From Locusta migratoria (Eukaryota; Arthropoda; Insecta; Orthoptera; Acrididae), in the NCBI GenBank assembly GCA_026315105.1, contig CM048744.1, positions 315,153,270-315,217,269 on the forward strand: a stretch of 64,000 nt of DNA, in the 5' to 3' direction. The notes beneath the pieces are model-generated. The model saw nothing but the letters and a program-made list of their open reading frames with translations. It was not told where the DNA came from and did not search any database. This document shows, piece by piece, positions 10,759 to 22,645 of the stretch (the stretch's first letter is position 1; the number at the start of each line of letters is the position of its first letter). Both the position numbers and the translations under genes were made by a program.

Positions 10759-11802
10759 CCTAGACTTTGAACCTATCAACTCCCATGTTAAATACAAAGT
10801 ATGAACATTTCGCTATACATCAACCTTTGTCAAAACAAGAGAAATTATTTCATTGTGAAAGATATGACTAGAAATTTAACTCTCTAGAAACCTCTAACTA
10901 AGAATGACTACTATCTCCCTGCGATCCAAAAATATTCTAGAGGCAACACATGATATATTGATAAGGCTAGTGTTACAGACTTGGGAAACGCAGCAACCAG
11001 GATAAAAACTGGCATACGACTTTGGCATAAATCGAAATTTATGGTGTCTGGTATGGTACGGTAGTTATGTCCCCTTAAACGTAATACCGTGAACTAAAGC
11101 GGAAGACAAGCGGCTAAGCTTCAGCAGGGACGCGAAACTTTGGCTCGTGTCGGTTTATGAGGCCTTCAAATTTAAGAACGCGATCAAGGTTAACGATTTC
11201 GTTACAAGTGTAAGCTATAGGTAATTCAAGGAAACTCTATATACTCGGTAGAACAAAGTGATGGGATCTTATATCCACTCGTAAAATTTAGGGGCGCGGT
11301 TCTTTTTTGATGTCTCTGTATCGAAGTCAGCTCCACCACTAAGTCGTGAAAGTTTTCGCTACAACATCGATCGGTGGCGTTAGTTTAAAACGAGTAACTG
11401 TCAGTGGAAACGACAAACTTTTTTGAGTTGCTAAATTTTAATACCACTGACATAAGGTCGTGGAATATGTTTCCACTTAAGTACGTCGTTAATCTATTGG
11501 CTTCAAAAAACAAACATTGATCGCGGACATCGCCAGTCAGCGTTTCCTGCTTCAGCCATATTTCATAAGGTGATCCTAAACAGGACCAAAAACGCTGACC
11601 CATAAACATTTGTTTAGGCAATTTGAACTGTTTCAGGTTTGGATATTATAGCATTCATACCAAATTTAACATATTTAAAATAAGAAGCGTTCTATTGATT
11701 TCGACCTCCACAAAGAAATCTTAGTTTAGAAGCAACATTTACAATTTATGAAACAAATTTAATCTGCTACCATTAGGGGAAGGGGTTGGGGGGAGGGCAA
11801 CA
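10759..11802. other. Unassigned AT-rich DNA
   Basis: I see no gene, RNA or transposon signature. Short frames only. Confidence 0.5.
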
Positions 11803-11816
11803 GCAATAACGTACCT

Positions 11817-12013
11817 CAAATGTTCAAATGTTTGTACAACTTATGGGACTTAACTACGGGGTCATCAGTCCCTAAGCTTACAAACTACTTATGAACTAGC
11901 TAAGACTAAAGACGGCACAAATATCCATGCCCGAAGGGGGATTCGAACCCCCGACCGTAGTGGCCGTGCTGACCGTGACTGGAGCGCCTCAGTCACCTCG
12001 GCCACCGCGGCCG
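11817..12013 (-). mobile_element. tRNA-derived SINE (family A) with perfect 14-bp TSD
   Basis: A complete family A copy flanked by identical gcaataacgtacct at 11,803-11,816 and 12,014-12,027. Head, box B and tail are intact, so it is one of the younger copies in the window. Confidence 0.95.
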
Positions 12014-12143
12014 GCAATAACGTACCTGATTGCTTTTCCTTGTTCTGCTCGAAGATTACAATACTGCTTGAAATATACATATATTGTAAATAAGAAAACA
12101 TTACTGCAATCACTGGCCTGCTTATATTTCCACTGAAGAGTAG

Positions 12144-12345
12144 AACGAAGACAAATGTTTGTAAATCTGTGGTACTTAACTGTTTCGTTATTGGTCCCTA
12201 GGTTTGAAAACTCACTGAACTAAGTTAAACTAACCTAAGGACAACATACACACCCATGCCTGAGGGAGGACTCGCACCTTCTCGGCGAAAGGCACCGCGC
12301 ACCTCAGCACGGCGCCTCAGTGCGCACAGCTATTCCACCGCGGCT
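12144..12345 (-). mobile_element. tRNA-derived SINE (family C) with perfect 12-bp TSD
   Basis: Flanked by identical actgaagagtag at 12,132-12,143 and 12,346-12,357. The minus-strand head reads gccgcggtggaatagc and the tail contains the family C TGTATGTTGTCCTTAGG-type motif. Confidence 0.93.
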
Positions 12346-12545
12346 ACTGAAGAGTAGCTGCGCCCTAATATTTGATATTCGTCGTCAGTTGTGCAGTTGT
12401 GTGCCGTGGTTTAAGTACGCCTCAATGACATGATGTTGAACAGAATGTCGGATTGGAGGTCGATTGTAGAATAAATTATTAAGTAAGTGCTGAAGAACAA
12501 AGGGTTTTGCTGTTCAATTCTTCTTACCAAGTAAGGAATAATTGG

Positions 12546-12549
<4 letters not shown>

Positions 12550-12595
<46 letters not shown>
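12550..12595. repeat. (TA)n microsatellite
   Basis: An AT dinucleotide tract directly abuts the left end of the long-TIR DNA element, whose expected target dinucleotide is TA. The tract has replaced the first bases of that terminus. Confidence 0.9.
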
Positions 12596-12599
<4 letters not shown>

Positions 12600-13869
12600 T
12601 CACCTAACATTACTACTGGATATATTTCGTAAACCACATCAAATACTGACGAACCGATTCCACAGACCGAACGTGAGGAGAGGAGCTAGTGTAATTGGTT
12701 AATACAAACCATAAAAACTGCACGGAAATATGTTTTTTAACACAAACCTACGTTTTCTAAATGGAACCCTGCTAGTTTTGTTAACACATCTGAACACACA
12801 AACAAATACGTAATCAGTGTCGTTAGTTGCATTGTAAAATGTTATTTACATACGGAGTATTGTAACTTAAAGTTGACGCTTGAGTACCACTCCTCCGCTG
12901 TTCGATCGTGTGTACTGGAGAGCACCGAATTAAGTAGGGATCCATATAGAACGGTGATATAACTTAGGTACAGAAGAGAGTAGAACAGCACATTACGTCC
13001 ACATGCTAACACCTTTATTGGTCCTTTTCACTGACGCACATGTACATTACCATGAGGGGTGAGGTACACGTACACACGTGGTTTCCGTTTTCAATTACGG
13101 AGTGGAATAGAGTGTGTCCCGACTTTTCAGACCAATAGATGTTCAAAGTGGTGGCCATCATTTGCTGCACACAATGTCGTACACGCCGCAGTACATCTGG
13201 TGTAATGTCGCCGCAGGCTGCAACAGTACGTTGTTTCATATCCTCTGCGGTTGTAGGCACATCACGGTACACTTTCTCCTTTAACGTACCCCACACAAAG
13301 AAGTCCAGAGGTGTAAGATCAGGAGAACGGGCTGGTCAATTTATGCATTATGCGTCCTCCATGTCCTATGAAACGCCCGTCCAACATCCTGTCAAGGGTC
13401 AGCCTAGTGTTGATTGCGGAACGTGCAGGTGCACAATCATGCTGATACCACATACGTCGACGCGTTTCTAGTGGGACATTGAATTGTAAGGTACATCACC
13501 GTTCCCTTTGGATCCCTACTTAATTCGGTGCTCTCCGATTCACACGATCTAACAGCGGAGGAGTGGTACTCAAGCGTCAATTTTAGGTTACAATATCTCC
13601 GGATGTAATTAACATTTTACAATGCAACAAACGACACTGATTACGTATTTGTTTGTGTGTTCAGATGTGTTAACAAAACTAACGGGGTTTCATTTTAAAA
13701 AACGTAGGTTTTATGCTAAAAAAAACATACTTCCGTGCATTTTTTTTACGGTTTGTATTAACCAATTACACTAGCCCCTCTCCTCACGTTCGGTCTGTGT
13801 AATCGGTTCGTCAGTATTTGATGTGGTTTACGAAATATATCCAGCGGTAATGTTAGGTGACTCACCCTG
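12596..13869 (-). mobile_element. Tc1/mariner-superfamily element with ~365-bp TIRs
   Basis: The left arm 12,596-12,958 and right arm 13,495-13,869 are inverted copies. The right end reads tgactcaccctg then TA; the left end lacks the matching cagggtg because a TA microsatellite abuts it. The ~535-bp interior holds the C-terminal half of a transposase on the minus strand. The element is internally deleted and probably non-autonomous. Confidence 0.85.
13015..13490 (-). pseudogene. DDE transposase C-terminal fragment
   Basis: In minus-strand order the interior encodes a degenerate WYQHDCAPA block (position of the second catalytic Asp), then WPARSPDLTPLDFFVWG carrying the third acidic residue, then VYRDVPTT and a C-terminal tail. 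This is the order found in mariner-type transposases. The frame shifts at least once near 13,335. The N-terminal DNA-binding region and first catalytic Asp are missing, so it cannot act on its own. Confidence 0.75.
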
Positions 13870-14650
13870 TATATATATCTCCCGTAGTAAGAGACTAGTT
13901 TATCCGGAAATGTGTACGTCTACTGAGAGACACATCACATCTGTGCCGCCCCTTCATTTTGCAATTGCTTAATCTGCTGAGTAAAATTTCGTTGGATTCT
14001 TTGAACGAATTTGATCAATTATTTACTGGAAGATGATTTTCAATCTGAATGTACGTCAACAGATTCCCGCAGTGTACTGTGTGTACATTTCTCCGGCTTC
14101 CGCTCGTAAAATTCCGCGAAGCGAGCAAATGATTACTGAGCACTCAAGGGACTTAGCAGCTCGGAAATTTTCCGACGGTCGCGCGTGATGTGAATATTTT
14201 ATGCCTGATTCGCTTCCATATTTCATTCGCCGATATAGGCTGTGATTCTGTAATAGCGATAAACCTGTCGTCATATTTGGCATCTCGTGAAAGATGTACA
14301 GAACGGCACGTAGGCCTGGCGCGCGCGTCACAGTAGCGGGCTCTGGAAGCATGTGACGTCACAGGCAGGGGGGGAAACCCCAGCGGGAGCGAAGTCGTCC
14401 GCGCCGCTACCCCGGCAGACAATGCGACCAGTTCCGGGCCGCACAAAGGGATTCTCTCTCCCCACGCCGCAGCGCGCGGCCGCAAAACTTCCGACTTGAC
14501 AAATAGAATATTCTAATGCGGGCTGGCGGAGCGCGGATTTACACATATGGTGGCAGGATGACGTATTCGGAAAAATAAGTTACTCGTTACACGCGTACTG
14601 AATCTCTGTGGCACCCAATTCTTGTCTTCCAAACCAGGGAACGCTTTCAC
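13870..14650. other. Unassigned; GC-rich patch 14,290-14,500
   Basis: No repeat family is recognised. The patch 14,290-14,500 is GC-rich with overlapping short frames on the minus strand and no domain signature. Confidence 0.45.
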
Positions 14651-15183
14651 CATCATTTTTCTTTCCGCTGAAGAACAGGGGAGTGCTGGCATGTTGTATT
14701 CATTGACAGATATCCTTATAACGTGAAACTGAATGGCGTTATAATCGACTGCATTTTCACAATCCAGTACGCTGATAAAACAGCTTTCGTTCTGGATGTG
14801 ATTCACGTCCATGCCAAGATATTTTCGTGAATGTAAGTACTGAAAAGCAGGTGGAGACATCTGAAAATCCATCACAACACAAATGGTGCTAATACAGTAT
14901 TGCCACACTGCTAGAGTAGTGTATGTTGTACTGTTAAGCATTAGGAGTGGTGGTTGGCTCTAGGACAGCGATGATCATTATTCAGACTCGCTTTTCTTGT
15001 CTTTATCGAAGAGTTATTCTCTCTTATTCCATTCTATACGACAGGAGAAAGCATGGCAGTTGTGACATTCAGACAATAATTTGATTTTAATCTTCAAAAG
15101 TGAAAAGCTAAGATCGAAAAAACATTTCTTTATTTTATAACGACTCTTAGAAGCTGTCGATGTCTTAACATACGTGTTTTTAA
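14651..15183 (-). repeat. Direct tandem repeat, unit 1 (~540 bp), unknown
   Basis: This unit is repeated at 15,192-15,730 in the same orientation with roughly 85-90% identity by eye. Each unit carries a minus-strand frame with a nearly identical core (VVMDFQMSPPAFQYLHSRKY) that begins MLNSTT. I do not recognise the protein. Confidence 0.75.
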
Positions 15184-15191
15184 TTTGATTT

Positions 15192-15730
15192 GATCCATTT
15201 TTCTTTCGCTAAAGAACAGGGGAGTGCTGGCATGTTGCATACATCATTTGAAAGACATCCTTATAAAGTGAAACTGACTGGTCTTATAATCGACTGCATT
15301 TTCACAATCCAGTACCCTGATAAAACAGCTTTCGTTCTGGATGTGATTCACGTTCATACCAAGATATTTTCGTGAATGTAAGTACTGAAAAGCAGGTGGA
15401 GACATCTGAAAATCCATCACAACGCAAATGGTGCTAATACAGTATTGCCACACTGATGGAGTAGTGTTTGTAGTACTGTTAAGCATTAAGAGCGGTCGTT
15501 GGCTCTAATGCAGCGATAATCATTTTTTAGACTCCCTTTACCTGTCTTTATCGAACGCATATTGTCTCTTATTCCATTCTATAACAAAGGAGAAAGCATG
15601 GCAGTTGTGACATTCAAGACAATAATTTTGATTGTAATCTTCAAAAGTGAAAAGCTATGATCGCAAAAAAATACTTTTCATGGCGGCTCTTACAAGCTGT
15701 TGATGTTTTAACTTATGTCTTTTTATATTT
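15192..15730 (-). repeat. Direct tandem repeat, unit 2 (~540 bp), unknown
   Basis: This is the second unit. Its minus-strand frame (80 codons) stops earlier than that of unit 1 (142 codons) after CENAVDY. The unit ends where the RTE-like LINE begins, so it may be target DNA or an unrelated duplicated segment. Confidence 0.75.
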
Positions 15731-16101
15731 AGACTAACAAGTACATGGGCCTCTGAATCTGTTTCAAGTACTGCAAGGTGGGTCATCCTCTGCCTCTTTT
15801 TCCTTTTACCATTCCTTTCATAACATTGACTATAAACTCATTGTGTCTGTACAGATGACCTATTAACTTGTCTCTTCTCTTCATTTTTTCGCCCATTCTT
15901 CTAAGAACTTCTTCGTTTCTCATCGTTGCCGTCCAAGGAATTTTCTACATCCTCCTCCAACAGCACAGCTCAAATGCGTCTAGTCTTCTCTTGTCGCAAA
16001 CGCCGAGTGTCCAAGTTTCGGGGCCATACGGTGCTACACTCCACACGTACCATTTTATAAAGGCTTTTTTTTTGGTCTCTTCTTTTATACTTCTTGATGT
16101 A

Positions 16102-16740
16102 CAGGGTGATCAGAAAGTCAGTATAAATTTGAAAACTTAATAAATCACGGAATAGATAGAGAGGAAAAAATTGACACAAATGCTTGGAATGACATAGGAT
16201 TTTATTAGAACCAAAAAAGAAACTAAGTATTGCTAGACGCGTAAAAGATCTCTTGCGCGAGTCGTTTGGTAATGATCGTGTACTCAGCCGCCATTTTCGT
16301 CATGCTTGGCCTCCCAGGTCCCCAGAACTCAGTCCGTTCGGTTTTTGACTTTGGGGTTACCTTATGTCCCAAGTGTATCGTGATCGACCGACATGTCTAG
16401 GGATGCTGAAAGCCAACATCCGACGCCAATGCCTCACCATAACTCCGGACATGCTTTACAGTGCTGTTAACAACATTATTCCTCGACTACAGATATTGTT
16501 GAGGAATAATGGTGAACATATTGAGCATTTCCTGTAAAGAACATCGTCTTTGCTTTGTCTTAAATTGTTATGCTAATTATTGCTTTTCTGATCAGATGAA
16601 TCGCCATCTGTCGGCCATTTTTTGAACTTTTTTTTCATCCTAATAAAATCCCAAGCACGTGTGCCATTTTTACCTCTATATCTACAATATTCCGTGATTT
16701 ATAAAGTTTTCAAATTTATACTGACTTTTTGATCACACGG
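16102..16740 (+). mobile_element. 639-bp mariner-type DNA transposon with ~55-bp TIRs
   Basis: The ends cagggtgatcagaaagtcag and the complement of gatcacacgg are inverted repeats that extend about 55 bp. TA dinucleotides flank both ends (16,100-16,101 and 16,741-16,742). The interior (16,260-16,536, plus strand) encodes the end of a transposase (PPRSPELSPFGF, GYLMSQVYRDRP, NNGEHIEHFL). The ELSPFGF block replaces the usual third-Asp motif and a stop follows it, so it is non-autonomous. It interrupts the RTE-like LINE. Confidence 0.88.
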
Positions 16741-17842
16741 TAAGAAGCATCCGTTTATTGCTGAAGGCTATTTTAGCTTGCGCAACTCTGCTTCTTATGT
16801 CTGCTAAACTTTTGCCATCTGGTTCAATTTTACTATTTATGTAGGTGAAAACATTAACTTGTTTCAACGGTACGTCATAAATCTTAATGTCGGTTGTAAT
16901 TTGCTCGTGGCTGCATACCTTGATCTCCATCTTGTTTGTGCTGATTTTCATGTTATATTTATCTGGCAGGATCTCATTCATTCTTGATAACACCTTTTGC
17001 AGATTTTCTTCGCTTTCTTCAATGATGGCTATGTCATCGGCGAACCTTATCATTTTAATTTCTGTCCAATTTATCTTAATTCCTTCAATAGACTCTTTAA
17101 ATTCATTAATTCTCTCAACAATATACAACATGAAGAGCACTGTGATGAACTGCATCCTTGTCGTACCCCTTTCTTTGTGTAAGCATCTTGTATTTCACCA
17201 CGTATATTTACAACCTCTTTGATTTTTGTAGGGCTAATGTGTCTGATATCTAGACTAACATTAGTCATAATTTCCACCAGAACATTCCAATTCATTTTAT
17301 CGAAGGCTTTTTCGAAGTCTATGTAAGCAATGGACAGTGGTCTTTTTAGGTGCAGCATGTTATCCATGATTTGTCTTAACATTACGATAGCTTCTCTTGT
17401 TCCTTTATTCTGTCGAAATACAAGTTAATCGTCAACCAGATTCTCCTCAATTTAACTTTTTATTCGGATGTATATTATTTTTGTTAATATTTTTGACATA
17501 TGTGATAATAGGCTCAAGGTACGAAGTTCTTCACATTTTTTGGTGCCGGGTTTCTTTGGTATAGGAATTACGATGCTCTTTTTAAAATATTCCGGTATTT
17601 CTCCGGTTAGTTTGAAGATATAATTATTTTTTCGTCATCAAATCTTTGTATCATTTCTCCAGTTAATGTGTCGCATCCTGGTTCTTTATTATTTTTTAGT
17701 TCTCTCACACGCTTTAGGTATTCTTCTTTTGTTAATGAGGGTCCTAACTGATCATTTGTGACATTTTCTTCGTTTTCAAGATTACTTATCTGGTTTTTCG
17801 TATATTTTTTCTATATAACATTTCCATCTCTCTCCCACTTCC

Positions 17843-18043
17843 ATGCCGGCCGCGGTGGCCGAGGTGACTGAGGCGCTCCGGTCACGGTCACCACGGCCAC
17901 TACGGTCGGGGGTTCGAATCCCCCCTCGGGCATGGATATTTGTGCCGTCCTAGTCCGTAAGTAGTTCATAAGTAGTTTGTAAGTTTAGGGACTGATGACC
18001 CTGTAGTTAAGTCTCATAAGCTTTACAAACATTTGAACATTTT
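17843..18043 (+). mobile_element. tRNA-derived SINE (family A) with 10-bp TSD
   Basis: The target duplication tcccacttcc occurs at 17,833-17,842 and 18,044-18,053. The full head gccggccgcggtggccgagg, box B and tail caaacatttgaacatt are present. It inserted into the RTE-like LINE. Confidence 0.95.
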
Positions 18044-19828
18044 TCCCACTTCCTTGTTCTCAAATAGCAGTTTTCCATTTTCATCAAGTATGTTATTACT
18101 TCGTCCATTCACTTTCTTGAATTGTTTCTTAATAAGTTCATAGCCTGTTTCTGTATTTTCTTTCTTTATTTCTTCTTCTTACTTGGACCGCCTTATTACA
18201 TATTCTTTATCTTCCTTTACTTTCCTGATGACCATGTTTCCGAGGATTTTGTAGCTTTCTATTGCTTCTTCAGTCTTTGAATTCTTCAGGTTTTTCCCTT
18301 CTTCCGTAAACTCAAGTGTGTGATCGCTAACCCATGGTTGTGTAGTTTGTTTTTGGTGTTGATCAGCTACCTCAAGGATTGAGTGTTTCAGTCCAGTCCA
18401 TTTCTTACTTACTGTATCATTTGGTATTCCTTTAACTTACTGCTTTGCCTGCCTTTGGTATCTTTCCTTAACACTGTCTTTCCCTAACTTTTTGACATTA
18501 TATTTGCGATATCCTTTAGTATTTTCATCTTAATCTTGGATTAGATTTTAGCATAACTACATTGTGGTCAGTGGCTACATCAGGGCCAGGGTAACTTTTG
18601 CATTGTTTAGATTGTTTGCGATACTTTCTTCTTACCATAGTGTAGTCTATTTGTTACAGTGCTCTGTCTCCCGGTACAATCCAAGTGTATCTTCATCTCT
18701 GGGGCTGCAGGAACCATGTGTTTGCAATTATTAGTTCCTTTTCTTTACAAAAGTTATCCTTTGTCATTTCTCCTACCAAGTCCCTATTTACCTATGGTAT
18801 TTCCATCTTCGCCTTCACCTACATAAGCAATTCAGTCTCCAAGTATGATGAGCTTGTCTTTATCCTTAACCATTTCCTTTACATCCCCTAGTTGTTGATA
18901 TACTTGGTCCACTTCTTCATCAGCATTACTAAATGTTGGCGTGTCTGTATTAATACGGTATCAAAAGGGTCATTTTCTATTCTTAACATTATTATTCTAT
19001 GACTGTATTGGACGTAGCTCTTAATATGGGAGCCGAAGGGATTCCTTAGTATTATCTTACGCCTGCATAACTTCCTTCTTCTCCAGAGTATATAATTCTA
19101 AAATTACCACTCCAAAAGTCACCCTTTTCAGGCCTTCGTATTTCACTTGTTTCTAGTATATCTTTATCGTGGTCTTCCATTTTTAACATTCTCGAGTTTC
19201 CCACAGATGTTAAGTGATCTGATGTTCCATGTTCCTATTCTGACATGTCTTCTGTCATCTTTGATAAAGCGCTTTGAAACCGTCCCCTGCCAGAGGGGAC
19301 CTCCGGACTGTTTAGTTACAAAGCCTGCCATCATTGCTACTTGACATGGGTTATCCAAAAGGATCTTTAATGGAGTGGTTTCCCTCTTGCCTTCTCCATT
19401 ATATGCCGTAGACCTCGCTGGTTCTTCCGCCTTTAGTAGCGATTTAACACTCCAAGGGCAAGAGTGCCCTATCCTACAGCCGCTCATCCGCCTTCACGGA
19501 GGTCTTTGGCACTTGGTATAGGGGTTCGCCTTATCCTGGGGTATATTCGTTCCGCACATTCGTTAGCCGCTTGCTATGCAAGCGTTGCCCCCTCTCTACT
19601 CCGTGAAGGTGAATGTCAGGATTTTCTTTCATTGATTCTAGGACCGTAATGACGTTTCCTGCAATCTGCAGAACTTTCAGTACTCTTTCTAATGGAGACT
19701 TCCTCCATGGCAGGACGCATCGTTACTATTATCCGTGACAAAGGTGAACATTATACCAACATTAATTCACAATTTGCGAGAATTTTCGACTTGTTATTCT
19801 TTAGTTGGTCTATGATTTTGCAACACGT

Positions 19829-19925
19829 GAAAATTTGTGCCGGACCGGGAGTCGAACCCTGGGTTTCCCGCGTATCGCGAGCGGTCGCCTTAACCACTTT
19901 GCCACCCGAACACGCTCCCCGGCCA
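19829..19925 (-). mobile_element. tRNA-like SINE head (family D type)
   Basis: Read on the minus strand, tggcaaagtggttaaggcg (box A region) and gggttcgactcccgg (box B) form a tRNA-like fold followed by the caaattttc junction typical of this family. It lacks a perfect acceptor stem and sits in repeat context, so I call it a SINE head rather than a tRNA gene. Confidence 0.6.
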
Positions 19926-20042
19926 GACCCAAACTTCCAGATGTTGCACTTTCCTACTTCTCCTGGTACTCACACGCATGTAGCGTGATTCCCGCGACGG
20001 GGAGAGACATAGACCATCTTTAGTCAATCTAGGCTCTCATAT

Positions 20043-20360
20043 ATACAATGATACTTCCGTTCTAAATGAACAGAATTGCCGATGGTATGCAGCTATAAAT
20101 ATTAATTATACAAATATTAATTCGCAATTTGCGAGAATTTCCGACTTTAGCTGTTATTCTTTAGTTGGTCTATGATTTTGCAACACACGAAAATTTGTGC
20201 CGGACCGGGACTCATGTGTTGCAAAATCATAGACCAAGAAAAGGATAACAGCTAGAGTCGGAAATTCTCGCAAATTTCGAATTAATATTTGTGTAATTAA
20301 CATTTATAGCAGCATACCGTCGGCAATTCTGTTAATTTAGAACAGAAGTATCATTGTATA
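20043..20360. repeat. Palindrome with ~145-bp arms
   Basis: Arms 20,043-20,187 and 20,215-20,360 are inverted copies around a 27-bp loop that contains the start of a tRNA-like head (gtgccggaccggga). The left arm partly duplicates 19,760-19,850 directly. It looks like an inverted local duplication next to a SINE. Confidence 0.85.
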
Positions 20361-20387
20361 AAGGTGAACATAACAGCTATTAAGTAG

Positions 20388-20585
20388 ACTTGTACAAATG
20401 CTTGTAAATCTAAGGGACTTAGTTGCTTTGGTTATCAGTCCCTAGGCTTAAAAACTACTTAAACTAACTTATGCTAAGGACAAAGCACACTCACTCTTGC
20501 CCGAGGGAGGACTCGAACCTCCTACGGCGAGCAACCGCGCGCTCCGCAGCAAGACGCCTTTGACCGCTCGGCCAGTACTCCGTGA
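20388..20585 (-). mobile_element. tRNA-derived SINE (family C) with 11-bp TSD
   Basis: The target duplication is ctattaagtag (20,377-20,387) and ctattaggtag (20,586-20,596). The minus-strand tRNA-like head ends in ggccgagcggtcaaaggcg and box B reads gaggttcgagtcc. Confidence 0.88.
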
Positions 20586-20596
20586 CTATTAGGTAG

Positions 20597-22645
20597 GCGG
20601 TCGTGATGTCACAGTGCTGGCGCAGTGACAGAGTGCTGTACGGTCTAATGAATCCCGCCCACTTTCTTCATCATGCCGATAGAGGAACATTTTAATTGTA
20701 TGCAGATATATCTTGACATGCTGCAGGCAATGTACGTGCCCTGGCACCTAGACCCGCTTCGGTTATGTAGGCGGGGCTGCGGTCAGATTAGACAAATAAC
20801 GTTGGACACTGAAATTGTACTGTACTATCAGTCGAGAATTTACGTCAGAAGGAAAACGTATGCGGGAGGCCAAGACAATTGAGGCAACAATTCACGAGAA
20901 GTGCAAAATCTGGATTCAAATACCGTTTCCGCCCATTTTTTTCAAATTTGCCACCGAATCTTGCTCAACGTCCCGTAACATCCAATACGTCCTTTAGTTC
21001 CATTTCTTCAATTCCGTTTCTACGATGAATTTAAGTGCATTAAAATTTAAAACAGTGTGTCAGATAGCATTAAAGGAAAAATACAAGTGCGGGTGACAGA
21101 ATAAATTATTGTCCGTATTGTGCCATAAAATTGTTTCTCCGCTTCCACTGTTTATTCGTACGTTGGTAACATCAACCTCGATATCCATTTTACGCTTTCG
21201 AGTCTCGTGTTTTTGACGTGGAGGGTAATATTAACACATGCTGCGCCAGAATAGATCCGATATCCGTTATTGGACATTGCGTATAATTTATTTCGTCCTG
21301 CGCGCTCGAAGAGCGCAACGAGTAATAAAAGATAAAAGAAAAAAGCCATTCTCGCGCAGTGGCTGCAGTGGAAAGGGCTTTGGCATCCCACAGGTTAAAA
21401 ACAACGCGCCCTTTCGGTCAAAGCGAAATTGTGCTCCAACGGAAAACGTGGTATGAATACCGTTGAACTGAAATATTCATTAATATTTTTTATTTGTCTA
21501 TCTAGGGAGTAGATACGGAATTAAAAGTTTTATATATATATTGAAGGTCGATACTAAAGAAACATCAATAAGTTTTTATGCTGATTGTGACAGGCAAGTA
21601 ATTGTGTAATCTTCTTCTTGACGAGACAAATGATTACATTAAAAAACTTCTTTAAATGAGGTCGAAACTTTACTCTTGTTCGCTTTATTACAAATAAAGA
21701 AAAAAATTATTCCCGTTTGTTCTACACTTGCAGAGACAAGCTTCAGACATGAAAAGTAAGAACTGCATAGCAAAACACAAATTAAGGCGTCTCTGATTCT
21801 ATCTTAAAAAAGTGGAAACACTGGTCATGAGTATCAAACCCTATGTTAGTAAGCACGTTAACATTTTCTTCCTTTTTCCGTACATTGCACTACATGTTAA
21901 CAAAGCTTCATTGCTCAACAATTTCGTGATATTACGGTAGAAAGCTAGCAAACTGAATAAATTTCGAAATGTTTAGTTACATTAGTTTTGAAAACGGAGG
22001 AATCATCTATCAAAAGCGTTTATGTAACGGTACCTGTTATACGTTGAAGCAACGCGAGTACAACTCAGCAACTGAAAGGAATCACAGCAAGTGGACAGAA
22101 AATCCTCATGTAGAGCGTAAGTAGCATGACCACTATACAAATTCTGCGTTATCTATTGATTTTCATTTTGTTCTCTTTGTTAACCTGGTAATAACCTAAG
22201 AAACTTTTGAGTAAAAACATTTTTAGTTTTAATGTGACTGATATTGGTGGAGAAAGAAAGATAATTGTTACCATCCACATTTTGGAGGTTTAAACAACTG
22301 TCTTTTAGTTTTGAATCTGTTGGTTCTTCTGAATTCATAATTACTTATGACACCGTTTACAAGGGAAGTAACCAAAATACTACTTCAGAATGTGGCACTG
22401 TACATGTTTTTACATAATTTTACATGTGAATACATAAATGTCTTTAGAAACTGATGGAAGGAAACTATACTTAAATATTTGAATCATACAGAAACAATAT
22501 AGTCGTTAAAAGTTTACGGTAATATATCAGTTCTTATTTATACAAATAATAATTTACAGGTATAAGTACTATTTTCTCTACAAACTAATATGGATGACCT
22601 TGGAACTGACAAGAGAGGTCCATACTCTTGGTACTCACAAGGAAC
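20597..22645. other. Unassigned
   Basis: No recognisable gene or transposon. Frames are short and unsupported. Mostly AT-rich after 21,450. Confidence 0.5.

Larger units (their letters stand above)
15720..19500 (-). mobile_element. Degenerate RTE-like LINE, nearly full length
   Basis: The minus-strand order is endonuclease start (VRIGTWNIRSLN, near 19,230), reverse transcriptase (YIDFEKAFDKMNW near 17,300, GVRQGC near 17,165, RFADDIAI near 17,040), then the C-terminal segment below 16,100 (a GSETWTLGVCD-like block). This fits RTE/BovB-type LINEs with one long ORF. Many frameshifts and stops make it inactive. Two later insertions split it: a DNA transposon (16,102-16,740) and a SINE (17,843-18,043). 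Exact ends are uncertain. Confidence 0.8.
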
